Shown: positions 7,410 through 17,589, counted from the first letter of the stretch. The stretch: 39,780 bases of DNA from a bacterium (GCA_035371905.1 DAORXQ010000006.1:1-39780); one strand, 5' to 3'. The notes: a model not told the origin generated them from the sequence alone. Numbers and translations: made by a program.

Positions 7410-8501
7410 ATGAAGAAAGATTTGAAAGCAGGTATTGTTGGAGCAGGTGGAATTGCTGATTATCATATTTCAGGTTATTTAAAAAGTGGAGTTGATGTTG
7501 TTGCAATTTCTGATATTGATACAGAAAGAGCAAAGCAGAAAGCAGAAAAATTCAATATAAAAAATGTTTACTCTTCTTATAAAGAAATGCTTGAAAAGGA
7601 AAAAGAAATTGATATTGTTAGTATCTGTGTTCCAAATAAATATCATGCAGAGGTTTCAATAGAATGTCTTAAAAATGGGAAAAATGTATTCTGTGAAAAA
7701 CCACCTGCTTTAAATGCAAAAGAAACAGAAAAAATGGTAAAAACAGCAAAAGATGCAAAAAAAGTTTTAATGTTTGATTTCAATAATAGAGCAAGACCAG
7801 AAGCACAGGCACTTATGAAATACATAAAAAATGGAGATGTTGGAAAAATAAATTCTGCTCAGGCATTATGGATAAGAAGATGTGGTATTCCTGGATTTGG
7901 TGGATGGTTTACTCAAAAATCTCTTTCAGGAGGAGGCCCTGTTATTGACCTTCTTCATATGATTGACCTTGCCTTATATTTTATAGGTTTTCCAGAACCT
8001 GATTTTGTTCTTGCAAAAACATTCAATGATTTTTCAGGTAATCCTGATTTTAAAGGTCCGTGGGGAATACCTGATGTTGAAGGTGGAATAATGGATGTTG
8101 AGACAAGTTCACATGCTTTTATTACATTTAAAACAGACCAGGTTCTTTTTGCAAGAAATAGTTGGGCAGAGATGAATAAAAGGGAAGAAGTATCGGTTAC
8201 ATTTCAGGGAACAAAGGCAGGTGGTATGATAAGACGACTTTTTGGAAGGGATGGAATAGATGATACTGCAATTGATGATTGTGAACTTTATACAATGGAA
8301 TACGGGAAACCAGTAAATAGAAAAATTATAGTTGAACCAGACCCTAAAATGGGAAGGGAAAGAGCAGTTATAAATTTTGTGAATACAATAAGAAGACAGG
8401 AAGAACCATTTTCAAAACCAGAGGAAGCAATAATTTTAATGAAAATTATTGATGCAATATATAAATCATCTGAGGAGAAAAAACCTGTTAAGATTGACTG
8501 A
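7410..8501 (+). CDS. Gfo/Idh/MocA-family NAD(P)-dependent oxidoreductase (first copy)
   Basis: 363 residues. Rossmann nucleotide motif GIVGAGGIA (8-16), an acidic residue at the end of strand 2 (SDID, 34-37), the family motif CEKPPAL (95-101, EKP at 96-98), and the C-terminal sheet domain with GGGPVIDLLHMIDLALYF. Such enzymes oxidise or reduce cyclic polyols and sugar derivatives; the substrate cannot be told. AGGAGGGTGAT (7400-7410 area) is a strong ribosome-binding site. It lies 24 nt after the nuclease gene and is probably in the purD transcript. It is a separate paralog from the copy at 15908. Confidence 0.92.
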   Translation: MKKDLKAGIVGAGGIADYHISGYLKSGVDVVAISDIDTERAKQKAEKFNIKNVYSSYKEMLEKEKEIDIVSICVPNKYHAEVSIECLKNGKNVFCEKPPALNAKETEKMVKTAKDAKKVLMFDFNNRARPEAQALMKYIKNGDVGKINSAQALWIRRCGIPGFGGWFTQKSLSGGGPVIDLLHMIDLALYFIGFPEPDFVLAKTFNDFSGNPDFKGPWGIPDVEGGIMDVETSSHAFITFKTDQVLFARNSWAEMNKREEVSVTFQGTKAGGMIRRLFGRDGIDDTAIDDCELYTMEYGKPVNRKIIVEPDPKMGRERAVINFVNTIRRQEEPFSKPEEAIILMKIIDAIYKSSEEKKPVKID

Positions 8502-8529
8502 AATAGATTTTAAAATATACTAAACTTTA

Positions 8530-8559
8530 TTGTTAAAAACTCTGTCTAAATACTTTAAT
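8530..8559 (+). promoter_or_regulatory. Predicted promoter of the tripartite exporter operon
   Basis: TTGTTA (8530-8535), 18-nt spacer, TTTAAT (8554-8559). The predicted start lies about 10 nt before the ATG at 8577, with GAGAGA in between. The match is moderate. The 75-nt gap 8502-8576 shows nothing else. Confidence 0.45.
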
Positions 8560-8576
8560 GGAAAGAGAGATTATTC

Positions 8577-10139
8577 ATGAAAAGGAACATTTTATTTATA
8601 TTTAGCATGGTTTTACTTGTATCCTGTTCACCGAAATATTATGAGAAATCTGCTGATAAAGAAGTTTATGAAATTCTTAATAAAAAAAGCGAAAAAGTAA
8701 AAAAGGATAAAATGCCTGTAAATTTAAGTGAGGATACTCAAAAAGAGACAGTTATTTTATCATTGAAAGATGCTTTAATTCTTGCTTCAAACAAAAACAG
8801 AGAATATCAGACAGCAAAAGAAAATGTCTATCTTTCAGTTTTAGATTTAACATATCAGAGATATTTATTTAAACCCAGAATAACATTAACAGGTAATATC
8901 AACTGGAGTAAATCTGATGAAGAAACAATAAATTCAAATCTGAATTTAAATTTAATTCAAACACTTGCTACTGCTGGAGAAGTAACTTTTAATATAGGTG
9001 AAGCAATTTTACAATATTTAACAGGAGATAAAGAGAAAGCATTTCAGTCAATTCTTTCACTTAATCTATTTCAACCACTTTTTAAAGGAGCGGGAAGAAA
9101 AATAGCGCTTGAAAATTTAATTCAAAGTGAAAGAAATACTGTATATCAAATAAGAGATTTTTTAAGGTATCAGAAGAGTTTTTCAATAGAAATAACGAGG
9201 GACTATTTAAATCTTTTTCTTTATAAAAAGAGAATGGAAAACTATTATACTAATTATATGAATCTTAAAGATACAAGAGAAAGAATTGAAATGCTTTCAG
9301 AAGCAGGAAGAATTGCTGCTTTTCAGGTTGACCAGGCAAGACAGAATGAATATACTGCCTATCAGAGGTGGATAGATGCACAAAATCTTTATTACAGTTC
9401 TCTTGATTCTTTCAAAATGAAACTCGGATTATCTCCATCATATAATTTAATTTTAACTGATAAAGAAATTGAAGAATTATTTGAAAAGCCATTGTCTGAA
9501 GTTAAAATTGATACAGAAGAATTTATAAAATATGCTTTGGAGAACCGGCTTGATTTAATAACTGAATATGAAAAAGTGGAGGATTCAAAAAGGAAAGTTG
9601 AAATTGCCCTTAATAATCTGAAAAATTCAATAAATATGAATGCTTCTATAAAGAGTTCAGGAGATATAAAAGATAGGCCAAATATTGATTTAAATTCACC
9701 TCAGTATAGTTTAGGAATTGATTTTAACATTCCTTTTAATAAATTACCTCAGAGAAATGAATATAAAAGAGCACTTATCCAATATGAAAGAGCAAAAAGG
9801 TCATTTGATAAAAAAGTAGATACAGTAAAAAAAGAAATAATTGATAGTTACAGAAATCTTGAAGAAAGTTATCAGAGTTATATAATTCAATTGAATAGTT
9901 TTAAACTTGCTGAAAGAAGGGTAGAAAGTACAGATTTATTACTTCAGGCAGGAAGAGCAACAACAAGGGACCTGCTTGAAGCACAGGATGCATATTTATC
10001 TGCAAAAAATAATGTTATTAATTCAATTGTAAGTTTTATACTTGAATATTTAAATTTTCTTTACACAACAGAAAAACTTGAAATTGATGAAAATGGTATA
10101 TGGAAAGGAGATATAAATGAAATACTTAAGACCTTTTAA
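8577..10139 (+). CDS. TolC-family outer-membrane efflux lipoprotein
   Basis: 520 residues. N-terminal lipoprotein signal MKRNILFIFSMVLLVSCS with lipobox LVSC and acylated Cys17. The body (about 60-500) is two repeats of long amphipathic helices and beta segments of the outer-membrane efflux protein family; examples are LKDALILASNKNREYQTAKE and the second-repeat GRATTRDLLEAQDAYLSAKN, the classic end of a TolC helix pair. It would form a trimeric outer-membrane duct for the adaptor and ABC pump encoded next. The adaptor gene starts inside its last 23 nt. Confidence 0.92.
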   Translation: MKRNILFIFSMVLLVSCSPKYYEKSADKEVYEILNKKSEKVKKDKMPVNLSEDTQKETVILSLKDALILASNKNREYQTAKENVYLSVLDLTYQRYLFKPRITLTGNINWSKSDEETINSNLNLNLIQTLATAGEVTFNIGEAILQYLTGDKEKAFQSILSLNLFQPLFKGAGRKIALENLIQSERNTVYQIRDFLRYQKSFSIEITRDYLNLFLYKKRMENYYTNYMNLKDTRERIEMLSEAGRIAAFQVDQARQNEYTAYQRWIDAQNLYYSSLDSFKMKLGLSPSYNLILTDKEIEELFEKPLSEVKIDTEEFIKYALENRLDLITEYEKVEDSKRKVEIALNNLKNSINMNASIKSSGDIKDRPNIDLNSPQYSLGIDFNIPFNKLPQRNEYKRALIQYERAKRSFDKKVDTVKKEIIDSYRNLEESYQSYIIQLNSFKLAERRVESTDLLLQAGRATTRDLLEAQDAYLSAKNNVINSIVSFILEYLNFLYTTEKLEIDENGIWKGDINEILKTF

Positions 10140-11757
10140 AAATAGAATATTTTTGGGCTTTATTTTAATACTCATTTTAATTTCTGTTTTTTATTTTTTC
10201 AATTCAACAGATAAACAATCAAAAGACATAGTGACATATAAAGTTAAAAAAGTTGATTTACCTATAACAATTCATGAATCAGGAAATCTTGTTGCTTTAA
10301 AATCAACAAAAATTACAAATCAGGTTCCTGGAAGAAGAACAATCCTTGAAGTTGTTGATGAAGGGACTGAAATTACTGAAGAAGATGTTAAGAAAGGGAA
10401 GGTACTGGTAAAACTTGATTCTGATGACCTTGAAACTCAAAGAGACCAAATGGAGATAACAGTTGAAAACAGTTATGCAAGTTATTTAAATGCACAGGAA
10501 AACCTTGAAATTGTTAAAAAAGAAAATGATAGTATGATAAAAGAAGCAGAATTAAAAGTTACATTTGCAAAGATGGACCTTGAGAAATACCTTGGTGCTT
10601 CTCTTGCAAATGAAGTGATAGAGAAAAAAAATAAAAGAGAAAATATTGATTATAAAGAGATTATAAACAGTGAAAAACTTGGAGGAGAGGCATTAAATAA
10701 GAAAAGACAACTTGAAAATAATATTGACCTTGCAAAAGAAGAAGTTATAAGAGCACAGAACGAACTTGAATGGAGTAAAAAACTATCTGAAAAGGGTTAT
10801 ATTACCAAAAATGAACTTGAAGCAGACCAGTTATCTTTAAAACAAAAAGGAGTTAATCTTGAACAGGCACAATTATCATTTCAACTTTTTGTTAATTATG
10901 AATTTCCTAAAAATTTAGAACAATTATTATCAAACTATACAGAAGCAGTTGCGGAACTTGATAGAACAAAGTCAAAAGCAAAATCAAGATTAATTCAGGC
11001 AGAATCAGATTTAAAAAGTAAAAGGGCTGCATATAAGTTAAACGAAAAACGACTTACTGACCTTGAAACAAATATAAAAAATTGTACTATAGTTGCAACT
11101 GCTCCTGGTTTTGTTACATATTCAACTTCTGCAGGTAGTTTCAGAGCATTGATTCAAGGTGTTCAGATACAACCTGGGGCAACTGTTTGGCAATCACAAG
11201 AATTACTGGTATTACCTGATTTTAATTCAATGGGTGTTGATGTTAAAGTTCACGAAGCAAGCATTCAGAAAATTTCATTAGACCAGATTGCAAATGTTAA
11301 AATTTCTTCAATCCCAAATAAGGTTTTTAAAGGTAAAGTTGTTCAGATTTCAAATATGCCAGACCAATCATTAAAATCATTAAATCCTGATGTAAATGTT
11401 TATGTAGTAAAGGTGGAATTGATAGATAAGGATAAAGCAATGAGACCTGGTATGAATGCAGATGTTGAAATACTCTTAAAAGAATTAAAAAATGTTATAG
11501 CAATTCCAATTGTTGCAGTTAATTTTGAAAAAGGACAGGCATATTGTGAGGTACTTGAAGGGAAAAATATTGTCAGAAGAAATGTTAAACTTGGCGAAAG
11601 TAGTGAAACAATGGTTGAGGTAAAAGAGGGATTAAAAGAAGGAGATGTTGTTGTTTTAAGTTATAAAGGACCAACAAAAGGGACAGTCAAAAAAGAAGAA
11701 ATGGCAGAGAAGGGGAAAATAGAAACAAAAACACCTGAAAAAGAAATTAAAAAATGA
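10117..11757 (+). CDS. Periplasmic adaptor (membrane fusion) protein, MacA/HlyD type
   Basis: 546 residues. One N-terminal transmembrane helix (about 12-28), a lipoyl/barrel half (about 40-110), a long coiled-coil hairpin rich in E/K/Q (about 120-310), and the returning barrel half NCTIVATAPGFVTYST with later RPGMNADVEILL and a C-terminal AIPIVAVNF membrane-proximal domain. It bridges the MacB-type pump and the TolC-like duct. Longer than E. coli MacA (about 371) mainly because of the extended coiled coil. AAGGAG at about 10103-10108 supports the ATG at 10117. A lysine/glutamate-rich tail ends the protein. Confidence 0.9.
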   Translation: MKYLRPFKNRIFLGFILILILISVFYFFNSTDKQSKDIVTYKVKKVDLPITIHESGNLVALKSTKITNQVPGRRTILEVVDEGTEITEEDVKKGKVLVKLDSDDLETQRDQMEITVENSYASYLNAQENLEIVKKENDSMIKEAELKVTFAKMDLEKYLGASLANEVIEKKNKRENIDYKEIINSEKLGGEALNKKRQLENNIDLAKEEVIRAQNELEWSKKLSEKGYITKNELEADQLSLKQKGVNLEQAQLSFQLFVNYEFPKNLEQLLSNYTEAVAELDRTKSKAKSRLIQAESDLKSKRAAYKLNEKRLTDLETNIKNCTIVATAPGFVTYSTSAGSFRALIQGVQIQPGATVWQSQELLVLPDFNSMGVDVKVHEASIQKISLDQIANVKISSIPNKVFKGKVVQISNMPDQSLKSLNPDVNVYVVKVELIDKDKAMRPGMNADVEILLKELKNVIAIPIVAVNFEKGQAYCEVLEGKNIVRRNVKLGESSETMVEVKEGLKEGDVVVLSYKGPTKGTVKKEEMAEKGKIETKTPEKEIKK

Positions 11758-12443
11758 GTAATGAGAATAATTCAATAATAATAATGAGAGGTGTTAAAAA
11801 AATTTATGACCTTGGAGAAGTAAAAGTTCCTGCTTTAAAAAATGTAAATCTTACAGTAAAAGAGAAAGAACATATTTCAATTATGGGACCTTCTGGAAGT
11901 GGAAAGACAACTCTTTTAAACATAATTGGATGTCTTGATAAACCGACAGAAGGAGAGTATTTTCTTGACAGTGTAAATATAAATCAACTTGATGATGACA
12001 AACTTTCAGAAATAAGAAATAAAAAAATTGGCTTTGTTTTTCAGAATTATAATCTTATTCCACAGTTGAATGTAATTGAAAATATTGGTCTTCCTTTGAT
12101 TTATAGAGGGATAGAAGAGAAAGAAATAGTTGAGAAGGCAAAATATTATGCAAATCTTGTAGGTCTCGGTGATAGAATGTATCACAGACCTACTGAACTT
12201 TCAGGAGGCCAGCAGCAGAGAGTTGCGATAGCAAGGGCACTTGTAAATGAACCAGTTATGTTACTTGGAGATGAACCAACAGGAAATCTTGATACAAAAA
12301 CAGGAAAAGAAATAATGGAAATATTCATAAAATTAAATGAAATGGGCAGAACAATTGTTATAATTACTCATGACCCAAAGATTGCTGAATATGGTCAGAG
12401 GGTGGTAAGAATTTTGGATGGAGAAATAATAGATGAGAGGTAA
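11754..12443 (+). CDS. ABC transporter ATP-binding protein, MacB/LolD type
   Basis: 229 residues, a single nucleotide-binding domain. Walker A GPSGSGKT (45-52), Q-loop FQNYNLIPQLNV (96-107), signature LSGGQQQRVAIARAL (149-163), Walker B MLLGDEPTGNLD (169-180) and switch HD in ITHDP. The sequence type is that of MacB and LolD, which drive mechanotransmission rather than classic import or export through the membrane. In E. coli MacB the ATPase and permease are one chain; here they are separate. Starts 4 nt inside the adaptor gene. Confidence 0.95.
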   Translation: MSNENNSIIIMRGVKKIYDLGEVKVPALKNVNLTVKEKEHISIMGPSGSGKTTLLNIIGCLDKPTEGEYFLDSVNINQLDDDKLSEIRNKKIGFVFQNYNLIPQLNVIENIGLPLIYRGIEEKEIVEKAKYYANLVGLGDRMYHRPTELSGGQQQRVAIARALVNEPVMLLGDEPTGNLDTKTGKEIMEIFIKLNEMGRTIVIITHDPKIAEYGQRVVRILDGEIIDER

Positions 12444-13719
12444 AATCTACTATTTATTAAGGATTATTAAAATTGGTGTGAAAAATATATTTCTTCATAA
12501 ATTAAGGTCACTTCTAACAATTCTTGGCATTGTTTTTGGAGTTGCATCAGTAATTGCTATGCTTGCAATAGGAGAGGGAGCAAGTTTTGAAGCAAGGGAA
12601 AAAATAAAAGAACTCGGGAGTCAAAATATTATTGTGAGAAGTGTAAAACCACCAGAAACAAGAATAACCCAGGAAGCTACAACATTTGTAAGTGTTTACG
12701 GTCTTTTAGAAAATGATTATAAGATGATAAAAACTATCCCTTCAGTTGACCTTATAGTTCCTACATGGGAAATGAAAGAAGAAATGCGATATATGGAAAA
12801 AAGTATTAAGGGAAGGATTGTATGTACATATCCTGAATATAAAGATGTTATGAATATTGGTCTTGAAATGGGAAGATTTTTAACACAGATTGATATTGAA
12901 TTGATACAACCCTATGCTGTTATAGGTTATTCTATCAGAAAAAGTTTATTTCCAACAGAAGACCCCATAGGCAAAACAATTACAATAAGAAATTACAGTT
13001 TTAAAGTAATAGGTGTTGCAAAAGAAAAGGGAGTTACAACAGGAACAACAGGATTTGCTGCTGAAGATGTTAATTTTGATGTATATATTCCGTTTACAAC
13101 AGGAAGGTCTTATTTTGGCGAGTTTGAAATTGCTTCAAAAGAAGGGCCTGTTTCAAAATGGGAGAGAAACTGGGTTAAGTACCATAGATTTATAGTAAGA
13201 GTGAATAATACCGATAAGATTTTGACAACTTCTGCGATAATTGAAAATATATTAAAAATAAATCACAAAAAAGATGATTATGAAATTCTTGTTCCTTTAC
13301 AACTCTTGCTTCAGGCAGAACATACAAAAAGAATTTTCAATATAGTTTTAGGTTCAATTGCTGCAATTTCACTTATAGTTGGTGGTATTGGAATTATGAA
13401 TATTATGCTTGCTACAGTTACTGAAAGGACAAGAGAAATTGGTATAAGAAGGGCTGTTGGTGCAAAGAGAAAGGACATAATAAGTCAATTTTTACTTGAA
13501 ACAGTTATATTATCTTCAGTTGGTGGTTTTATAGGGATATTACTTGGTATTTTAATACCTAAACTTGTGACAAAATTTGCTGGTATGACGACTGTTATAA
13601 CATGGTGGTCAATTGCTCTTTCTTTTACAATTTCTGTTGGTGTAGGAATAACTTTTGGTATTTATCCTGCAAGGAAAGCAGCATATCTTGACCCAATACA
13701 GGCATTAAGATACGAGTAA
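12433..13719 (+). CDS. ABC transporter permease, MacB type
   Basis: 428 residues. One N-terminal membrane helix (about 22-48, HKLRSLLTILGIVFGVASVIAM split at the family motif LRS.LT.LGI), a large periplasmic domain (about 55-300), and three C-terminal helices with the FtsX-fold motif TERTREIGIRRAVGAKR near residues 330-346 and the ending YPARKAAYLDPIQALRYE. With the preceding three genes it makes a complete tripartite exporter; cargo could be a peptide, lipid-like molecule or antibiotic and is not shown by the sequence. The ATG overlaps the ATPase gene by 11 nt. Confidence 0.94.
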   Translation: MRGKIYYLLRIIKIGVKNIFLHKLRSLLTILGIVFGVASVIAMLAIGEGASFEAREKIKELGSQNIIVRSVKPPETRITQEATTFVSVYGLLENDYKMIKTIPSVDLIVPTWEMKEEMRYMEKSIKGRIVCTYPEYKDVMNIGLEMGRFLTQIDIELIQPYAVIGYSIRKSLFPTEDPIGKTITIRNYSFKVIGVAKEKGVTTGTTGFAAEDVNFDVYIPFTTGRSYFGEFEIASKEGPVSKWERNWVKYHRFIVRVNNTDKILTTSAIIENILKINHKKDDYEILVPLQLLLQAEHTKRIFNIVLGSIAAISLIVGGIGIMNIMLATVTERTREIGIRRAVGAKRKDIISQFLLETVILSSVGGFIGILLGILIPKLVTKFAGMTTVITWWSIALSFTISVGVGITFGIYPARKAAYLDPIQALRYE

Positions 13720-13731
13720 ATTCTATCTGAT

Positions 13732-13760
13732 TTGAAAAAAAATATTTTAAGGTTTATAAT
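13732..13760 (+). promoter_or_regulatory. Predicted strong promoter upstream of the acetate-CoA ligase gene
   Basis: TTGAAA (13732-13737), exactly 17 nt, then a perfect TATAAT (13755-13760). The start site would be near 13767, giving a leader of about 33 nt with AAGGAG shortly before the ATG at 13800. This is the best consensus promoter in the window. Confidence 0.75.
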
Positions 13761-13799
13761 GTTTTCCTTAAATTGAAATTAATTTAAAAAGGAGAAAAA

Positions 13800-15890
13800 A
13801 TGTTAAAATATTTCTTTGAACCTGAAAGTGCGTGTTTGATAGGTGCTTCAACTAATCCAGAAAAACTTGGATTTAAAATTTTAAAAAATCTTATAGATGG
13901 TGGATATCAAGGTAAAATTTTTCCAGTAAATCCAAAAGCAGATACAATTCTAAATCTTAAATGTTATAAAAATGTTTCAGAAATACCCGATTCTGTTGAT
14001 TTAGCCATTATCGTAATACCATCTGAATTTGTTTGTGATGTAGCAGAACAATGTGGTAAAAAAGGAGTTAAAGGACTTATTGTTATTTCAGCAGGATTTA
14101 AAGAAACAGGAAAAGAAGGGAAAAAAAGAGAAGAAAAATTAAAAGAAATTGTTAAAAGATATAAAATGCGACTTATTGGCCCAAATTGCCTTGGAATTAT
14201 AGATACAAAAAATAAGTTAAATGCTTCTTTTGCTTTTGAAATGCCACCAGAAGGAAAGATTGCTTTTATTACTCAATCAGGTGCTCTTGGAACTGCTGTT
14301 TTGGACTGGGCAGTTAAAGAAAATATAGGACTTTCTAAATTTATAAGTTTTGGGAATAAAGCAGATGTTTCTGAATCTGACTTAATTGAAGAACTTGAAA
14401 ATGACCCTGATACAAATGTTATTCTTCTTTATCTTGAAGGGGTAAGTGATGGCAGGAGGTTTATTGATATTTCAAAAAGAGTCAGCAGTAAAAAGCCAAT
14501 AATTGTTGTAAAATCAGGAAAGACAGAAAGTGGAACAAAAACAGCAACTTCCCATACAGGTTCTTTATCAGGTTCAGATACTTCATTTAATGCAGCAACA
14601 AAACAGTCAGGGATAATAAGAGCAGATACGGTTGAAGAACTTTTTGATTTTGCAATGATTTTTTCATATCAACCAGTTATAAAAGGGAATAGAATTGGTA
14701 TTGTTACAAATGCAGGTGGACCATCAGTAATGGCTGTTGATATGATAGAAGAAACAGGACTTAAACTTGCAGAGTTTTCAAATGATACTATAGAAAAACT
14801 AAAGAGTTTTTTACCTCCTGCTTCAAATATTCATAATCCTGTTGATGTTTTAGGAGATGCACAGGCAGATAGATATGAAAAGGCAATTGAGTGTGTGATT
14901 TCCGATGAAAATGTTGATAGTATTATGGCTATTTTAACTCCTCAGGTAACAACCCAGATAAAGGAGACAGCAGAGTGTATTGTAAAAATATCAAAAAAAT
15001 ATGATAAACCAGTAATTGCCTGTTTTATGGGTGGGAAAAGGGTTGAAGAAGGAATTAAGATTTTGAGAGAAAATAAAATTCCAAATTATTTTTCTCCTGA
15101 AAGAGGTATAGTTTCTTTTAAAGCAATGTTTGATTATAAAAAAAGAATTGAAGAAAAATCAAAAGGAAGTATTGTTGAGTTTAAAGTTCAAAAGGAGAAG
15201 GTTAAAGAAAAAATAGATTATTTTAAAAAGCAACATATAAATGTAATAGGAGATGTTGAGGGAAGAGAGATACTTGCATTATACGGGATTAATGTTATAA
15301 ATTCTTTTCTGGCAAAAAATGAAGAAGAATGTGAGAAATTTTTAAAAGAAAAAGAAGGTGTTTATGTAATGAAACTTGTATCTCCTGATATAATTCACAA
15401 AACAGAAGCAGGTGGAATTAAGTTAAATATAAGAACTCCTGAGGAAGGAAAAAAAGCATTTTTAGATATAATAAATTCAGCAAAAAGATATAAACCAGAT
15501 GCAAAAATTACAGGAGTTCAAATTCAGGAGATGATTGAAAAAGGTGTTGAGGTAATCGTGGGAGTGAATAAAGATAATCAATTTGGGCATTTAATAATGT
15601 TTGGTCTTGGAGGAATTTATGTTGAACTTTTAAAAGATGTATCTTTCAGAGTAATCCCAGTTACAGATATAGATGTAGATAATATGATTAATGAAATAAA
15701 AACAAGTAAAATTTTAAAAGGTTTCAGAAATATTCCAAAAGTGGATATAAATTCAGTTAAAGAGACATTATTAAGAGTATCCCAACTTGTTTCAGATTTT
15801 CCAGAGATAAAAGAAATGGATATAAATCCTTTAATAGTAAAAGAAAAAGGTTGTATTGCTGTTGATGTCAGATTTAATTTTGAAATTTAA
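13800..15890 (+). CDS. ADP-forming acetate-CoA ligase, fused alpha and beta subunits
   Basis: 696 residues. CoA-binding Rossmann domain at 1-125 (IGASTNPEKLGFKIL), succinyl-CoA-ligase-like domains at about 150-450 with TATSHTGSLSGSD around the likely phosphorylated His252, and a C-terminal ATP-grasp region (about 470-696) with SPDIIHKTEAGGIKLNI and FGLGGIYVELLKD. It converts acyl-CoA, ADP and phosphate into the free acid, CoA and ATP. There is no C-terminal acetyltransferase domain, so it is not a Pat-type protein acetylase. With the por genes nearby it would complete pyruvate to acetate. Acetyl-CoA as substrate is inferred. Confidence 0.88.
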   Translation: MLKYFFEPESACLIGASTNPEKLGFKILKNLIDGGYQGKIFPVNPKADTILNLKCYKNVSEIPDSVDLAIIVIPSEFVCDVAEQCGKKGVKGLIVISAGFKETGKEGKKREEKLKEIVKRYKMRLIGPNCLGIIDTKNKLNASFAFEMPPEGKIAFITQSGALGTAVLDWAVKENIGLSKFISFGNKADVSESDLIEELENDPDTNVILLYLEGVSDGRRFIDISKRVSSKKPIIVVKSGKTESGTKTATSHTGSLSGSDTSFNAATKQSGIIRADTVEELFDFAMIFSYQPVIKGNRIGIVTNAGGPSVMAVDMIEETGLKLAEFSNDTIEKLKSFLPPASNIHNPVDVLGDAQADRYEKAIECVISDENVDSIMAILTPQVTTQIKETAECIVKISKKYDKPVIACFMGGKRVEEGIKILRENKIPNYFSPERGIVSFKAMFDYKKRIEEKSKGSIVEFKVQKEKVKEKIDYFKKQHINVIGDVEGREILALYGINVINSFLAKNEEECEKFLKEKEGVYVMKLVSPDIIHKTEAGGIKLNIRTPEEGKKAFLDIINSAKRYKPDAKITGVQIQEMIEKGVEVIVGVNKDNQFGHLIMFGLGGIYVELLKDVSFRVIPVTDIDVDNMINEIKTSKILKGFRNIPKVDINSVKETLLRVSQLVSDFPEIKEMDINPLIVKEKGCIAVDVRFNFEI

Positions 15891-15907
15891 AAACAAGGAG
15901 GCAAGGA

Positions 15908-16966
15908 ATGAAAAATGGTAAATATTTAGTTGGTTTTATTGGTTTTGGAGGAATTGCAAGATGGGCACATTATCCAGGATGGAAAAAGTTGTCCGATGTT
16001 GAAGTTATTGGAATTTCTGATCCATCAGAAAATGTAAGGAATATTGCAAAGAATGAAATGGGAATAAAATATGTTTTTGAAAATTATGAAGAATTGTTGA
16101 AAATTGAAGAAATTGATATTATTGATATCTGTGCTCCGAATACAGTCCATTTTCCTGCAACAATAGCATCTTTAAAAGCAGGAAAGCATGTAATATGTGA
16201 AAAACCACTTGCTGTAAGCAAGAAGGAAGTTGAAGGAATGATTGAGCAGGCAAAAAAATCAGGTAAAAAACTTATGGCTGCACAACATATGAGATTTATG
16301 AAAGAGTCGGTTGCTCTGAAAAAACTGATAGATGATGGAGAACTTGGAGAAATTTATTTTGCAATTGCATATGCTTTGAGAAGAAGACATCTTCCAACAA
16401 GTTTTACATTCATAGATAAAGCACTTTCAGGTGGTGGTCCAATGTTTGATATAGGAGTACATATTCTTGATTTAACTTACTGGTTCATGGGAAGTCCAAA
16501 AGTTCATTCTGTAAAGGGTATAACTTTAACAAAACTAGCAAAGAGAAAAGATATAAGAGGGCTTTGGGGAGAGTGGGATAGAGAAAAATATAATGTAGAG
16601 GATTTTGCTTCTGGATTTGTAAGGTTTTCTGATAACAGGGCTTTAACTTTAACCTGCAGTTTTCTTGCAAATATGGAAAAAATAGATGATTTTTCAACAA
16701 CTTTATTTGGAACTGAAGGTGGAATAAGATGGCCAAATGGAAAACTTGCAAAGGAGAAGAATGGGATTCTTCAGGATATTGAACTTAGATTAGATGTTTT
16801 ACCAAATGTTGCTCCCCATCATGAAGAGTTAAGAGTATTTCTGGAATGTGTAAAAGAGGATAAAGAAGTACCAGTTAAACCAGAAGAGAGTCTTGAAGTC
16901 ATAAAAATTCTTGAAGCAATGTATATAAGTTCAGATACAGGCAAAGAAGTTATTTTTGATAAATAA
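15908..16966 (+). CDS. Gfo/Idh/MocA-family oxidoreductase (second copy)
   Basis: 352 residues. Rossmann motif GFIGFGGIA (9-17), SDPS at the end of strand 2, EKP at 98-100 (VICEKPLAV), and SGGGPMFDIGVHILDLTYWF with the usual aspartate and histidine of the active-site helix. Probably acts on a sugar or inositol-like substrate with NAD(P). It lies 17 nt after the acetate-CoA ligase behind an AAGGAGG site and shares that promoter. Its stop is only 2 nt from the stop of the opposing UlaG-like gene, with no terminator hairpin between them. Confidence 0.92.
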   Translation: MKNGKYLVGFIGFGGIARWAHYPGWKKLSDVEVIGISDPSENVRNIAKNEMGIKYVFENYEELLKIEEIDIIDICAPNTVHFPATIASLKAGKHVICEKPLAVSKKEVEGMIEQAKKSGKKLMAAQHMRFMKESVALKKLIDDGELGEIYFAIAYALRRRHLPTSFTFIDKALSGGGPMFDIGVHILDLTYWFMGSPKVHSVKGITLTKLAKRKDIRGLWGEWDREKYNVEDFASGFVRFSDNRALTLTCSFLANMEKIDDFSTTLFGTEGGIRWPNGKLAKEKNGILQDIELRLDVLPNVAPHHEELRVFLECVKEDKEVPVKPEESLEVIKILEAMYISSDTGKEVIFDK

Positions 16967-16968
16967 AA

Positions 16969-17589
16969 TTATTTTTCAATTTTTAAAATTTTAACTTCTG
17001 AATTTAAAATAAAAGAAGAGAAAAATTTTGCATCTTTTTCAGAACCAACAATGTCTCCAAAATGATATGGTATTGCTATTTTTGGTCTAATTATATTTAC
17101 TGCATTTGCTGCTTCTTCTGCAGTCATAGTATATGTTCCTCCAACAGGTAATATAACCACATCTGCAACTATATTTTTCATTTCCGGAATAAAGTCAGTA
17201 TCACCTGCAATGTATATTTTATTTCCTCCAATTTCAATAATATATCCGCACCAGTTATTACTTTTTGGATGAAAATTTTTATTAATATTATATGCTGGAA
17301 CACCTTTAATTTTAACCCATTTTAAATCAGTCTCCTGTCCTGGTTTAATTTCTATCTTTTCTCCTGTTTTGATTTTTAATATATCATGCGGTCCAATAAT
17401 AACTGTATCATTTCTTATAATTTTATTGATATCATCAGGACTAAAATGGTCATAATGAGAATGAGTAATAAGAATTAAATCTGCCTTTGGTTGGTCTTTT
17501 TTAAGTTTCCATGGGTCAACATAAATATTTTTTTCACCAATTGAGATTAAAATAGAAGCATGACCGAGCCATTTAATATATTCAACCAT
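16969..17589 (-). CDS. UlaG-like metallo-beta-lactamase-fold hydrolase
   Basis: 206 residues. Metal-binding motif THSHYDH (42-48), later AGDTDFIPEM and a C-terminal PYHFGD, giving the ligands expected of the UlaG/YycJ-like beta-lactamase fold. The family includes L-ascorbate-6-phosphate lactonase and many uncharacterised metal-dependent hydrolases; the substrate is unknown here. It starts from its own predicted promoter and an AAGGTGGG site about 5 nt before the ATG. Confidence 0.88.
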   Translation of the reverse strand: MVEYIKWLGHASILISIGEKNIYVDPWKLKKDQPKADLILITHSHYDHFSPDDINKIIRNDTVIIGPHDILKIKTGEKIEIKPGQETDLKWVKIKGVPAYNINKNFHPKSNNWCGYIIEIGGNKIYIAGDTDFIPEMKNIVADVVILPVGGTYTMTAEEAANAVNIIRPKIAIPYHFGDIVGSEKDAKFFSSFILNSEVKILKIEK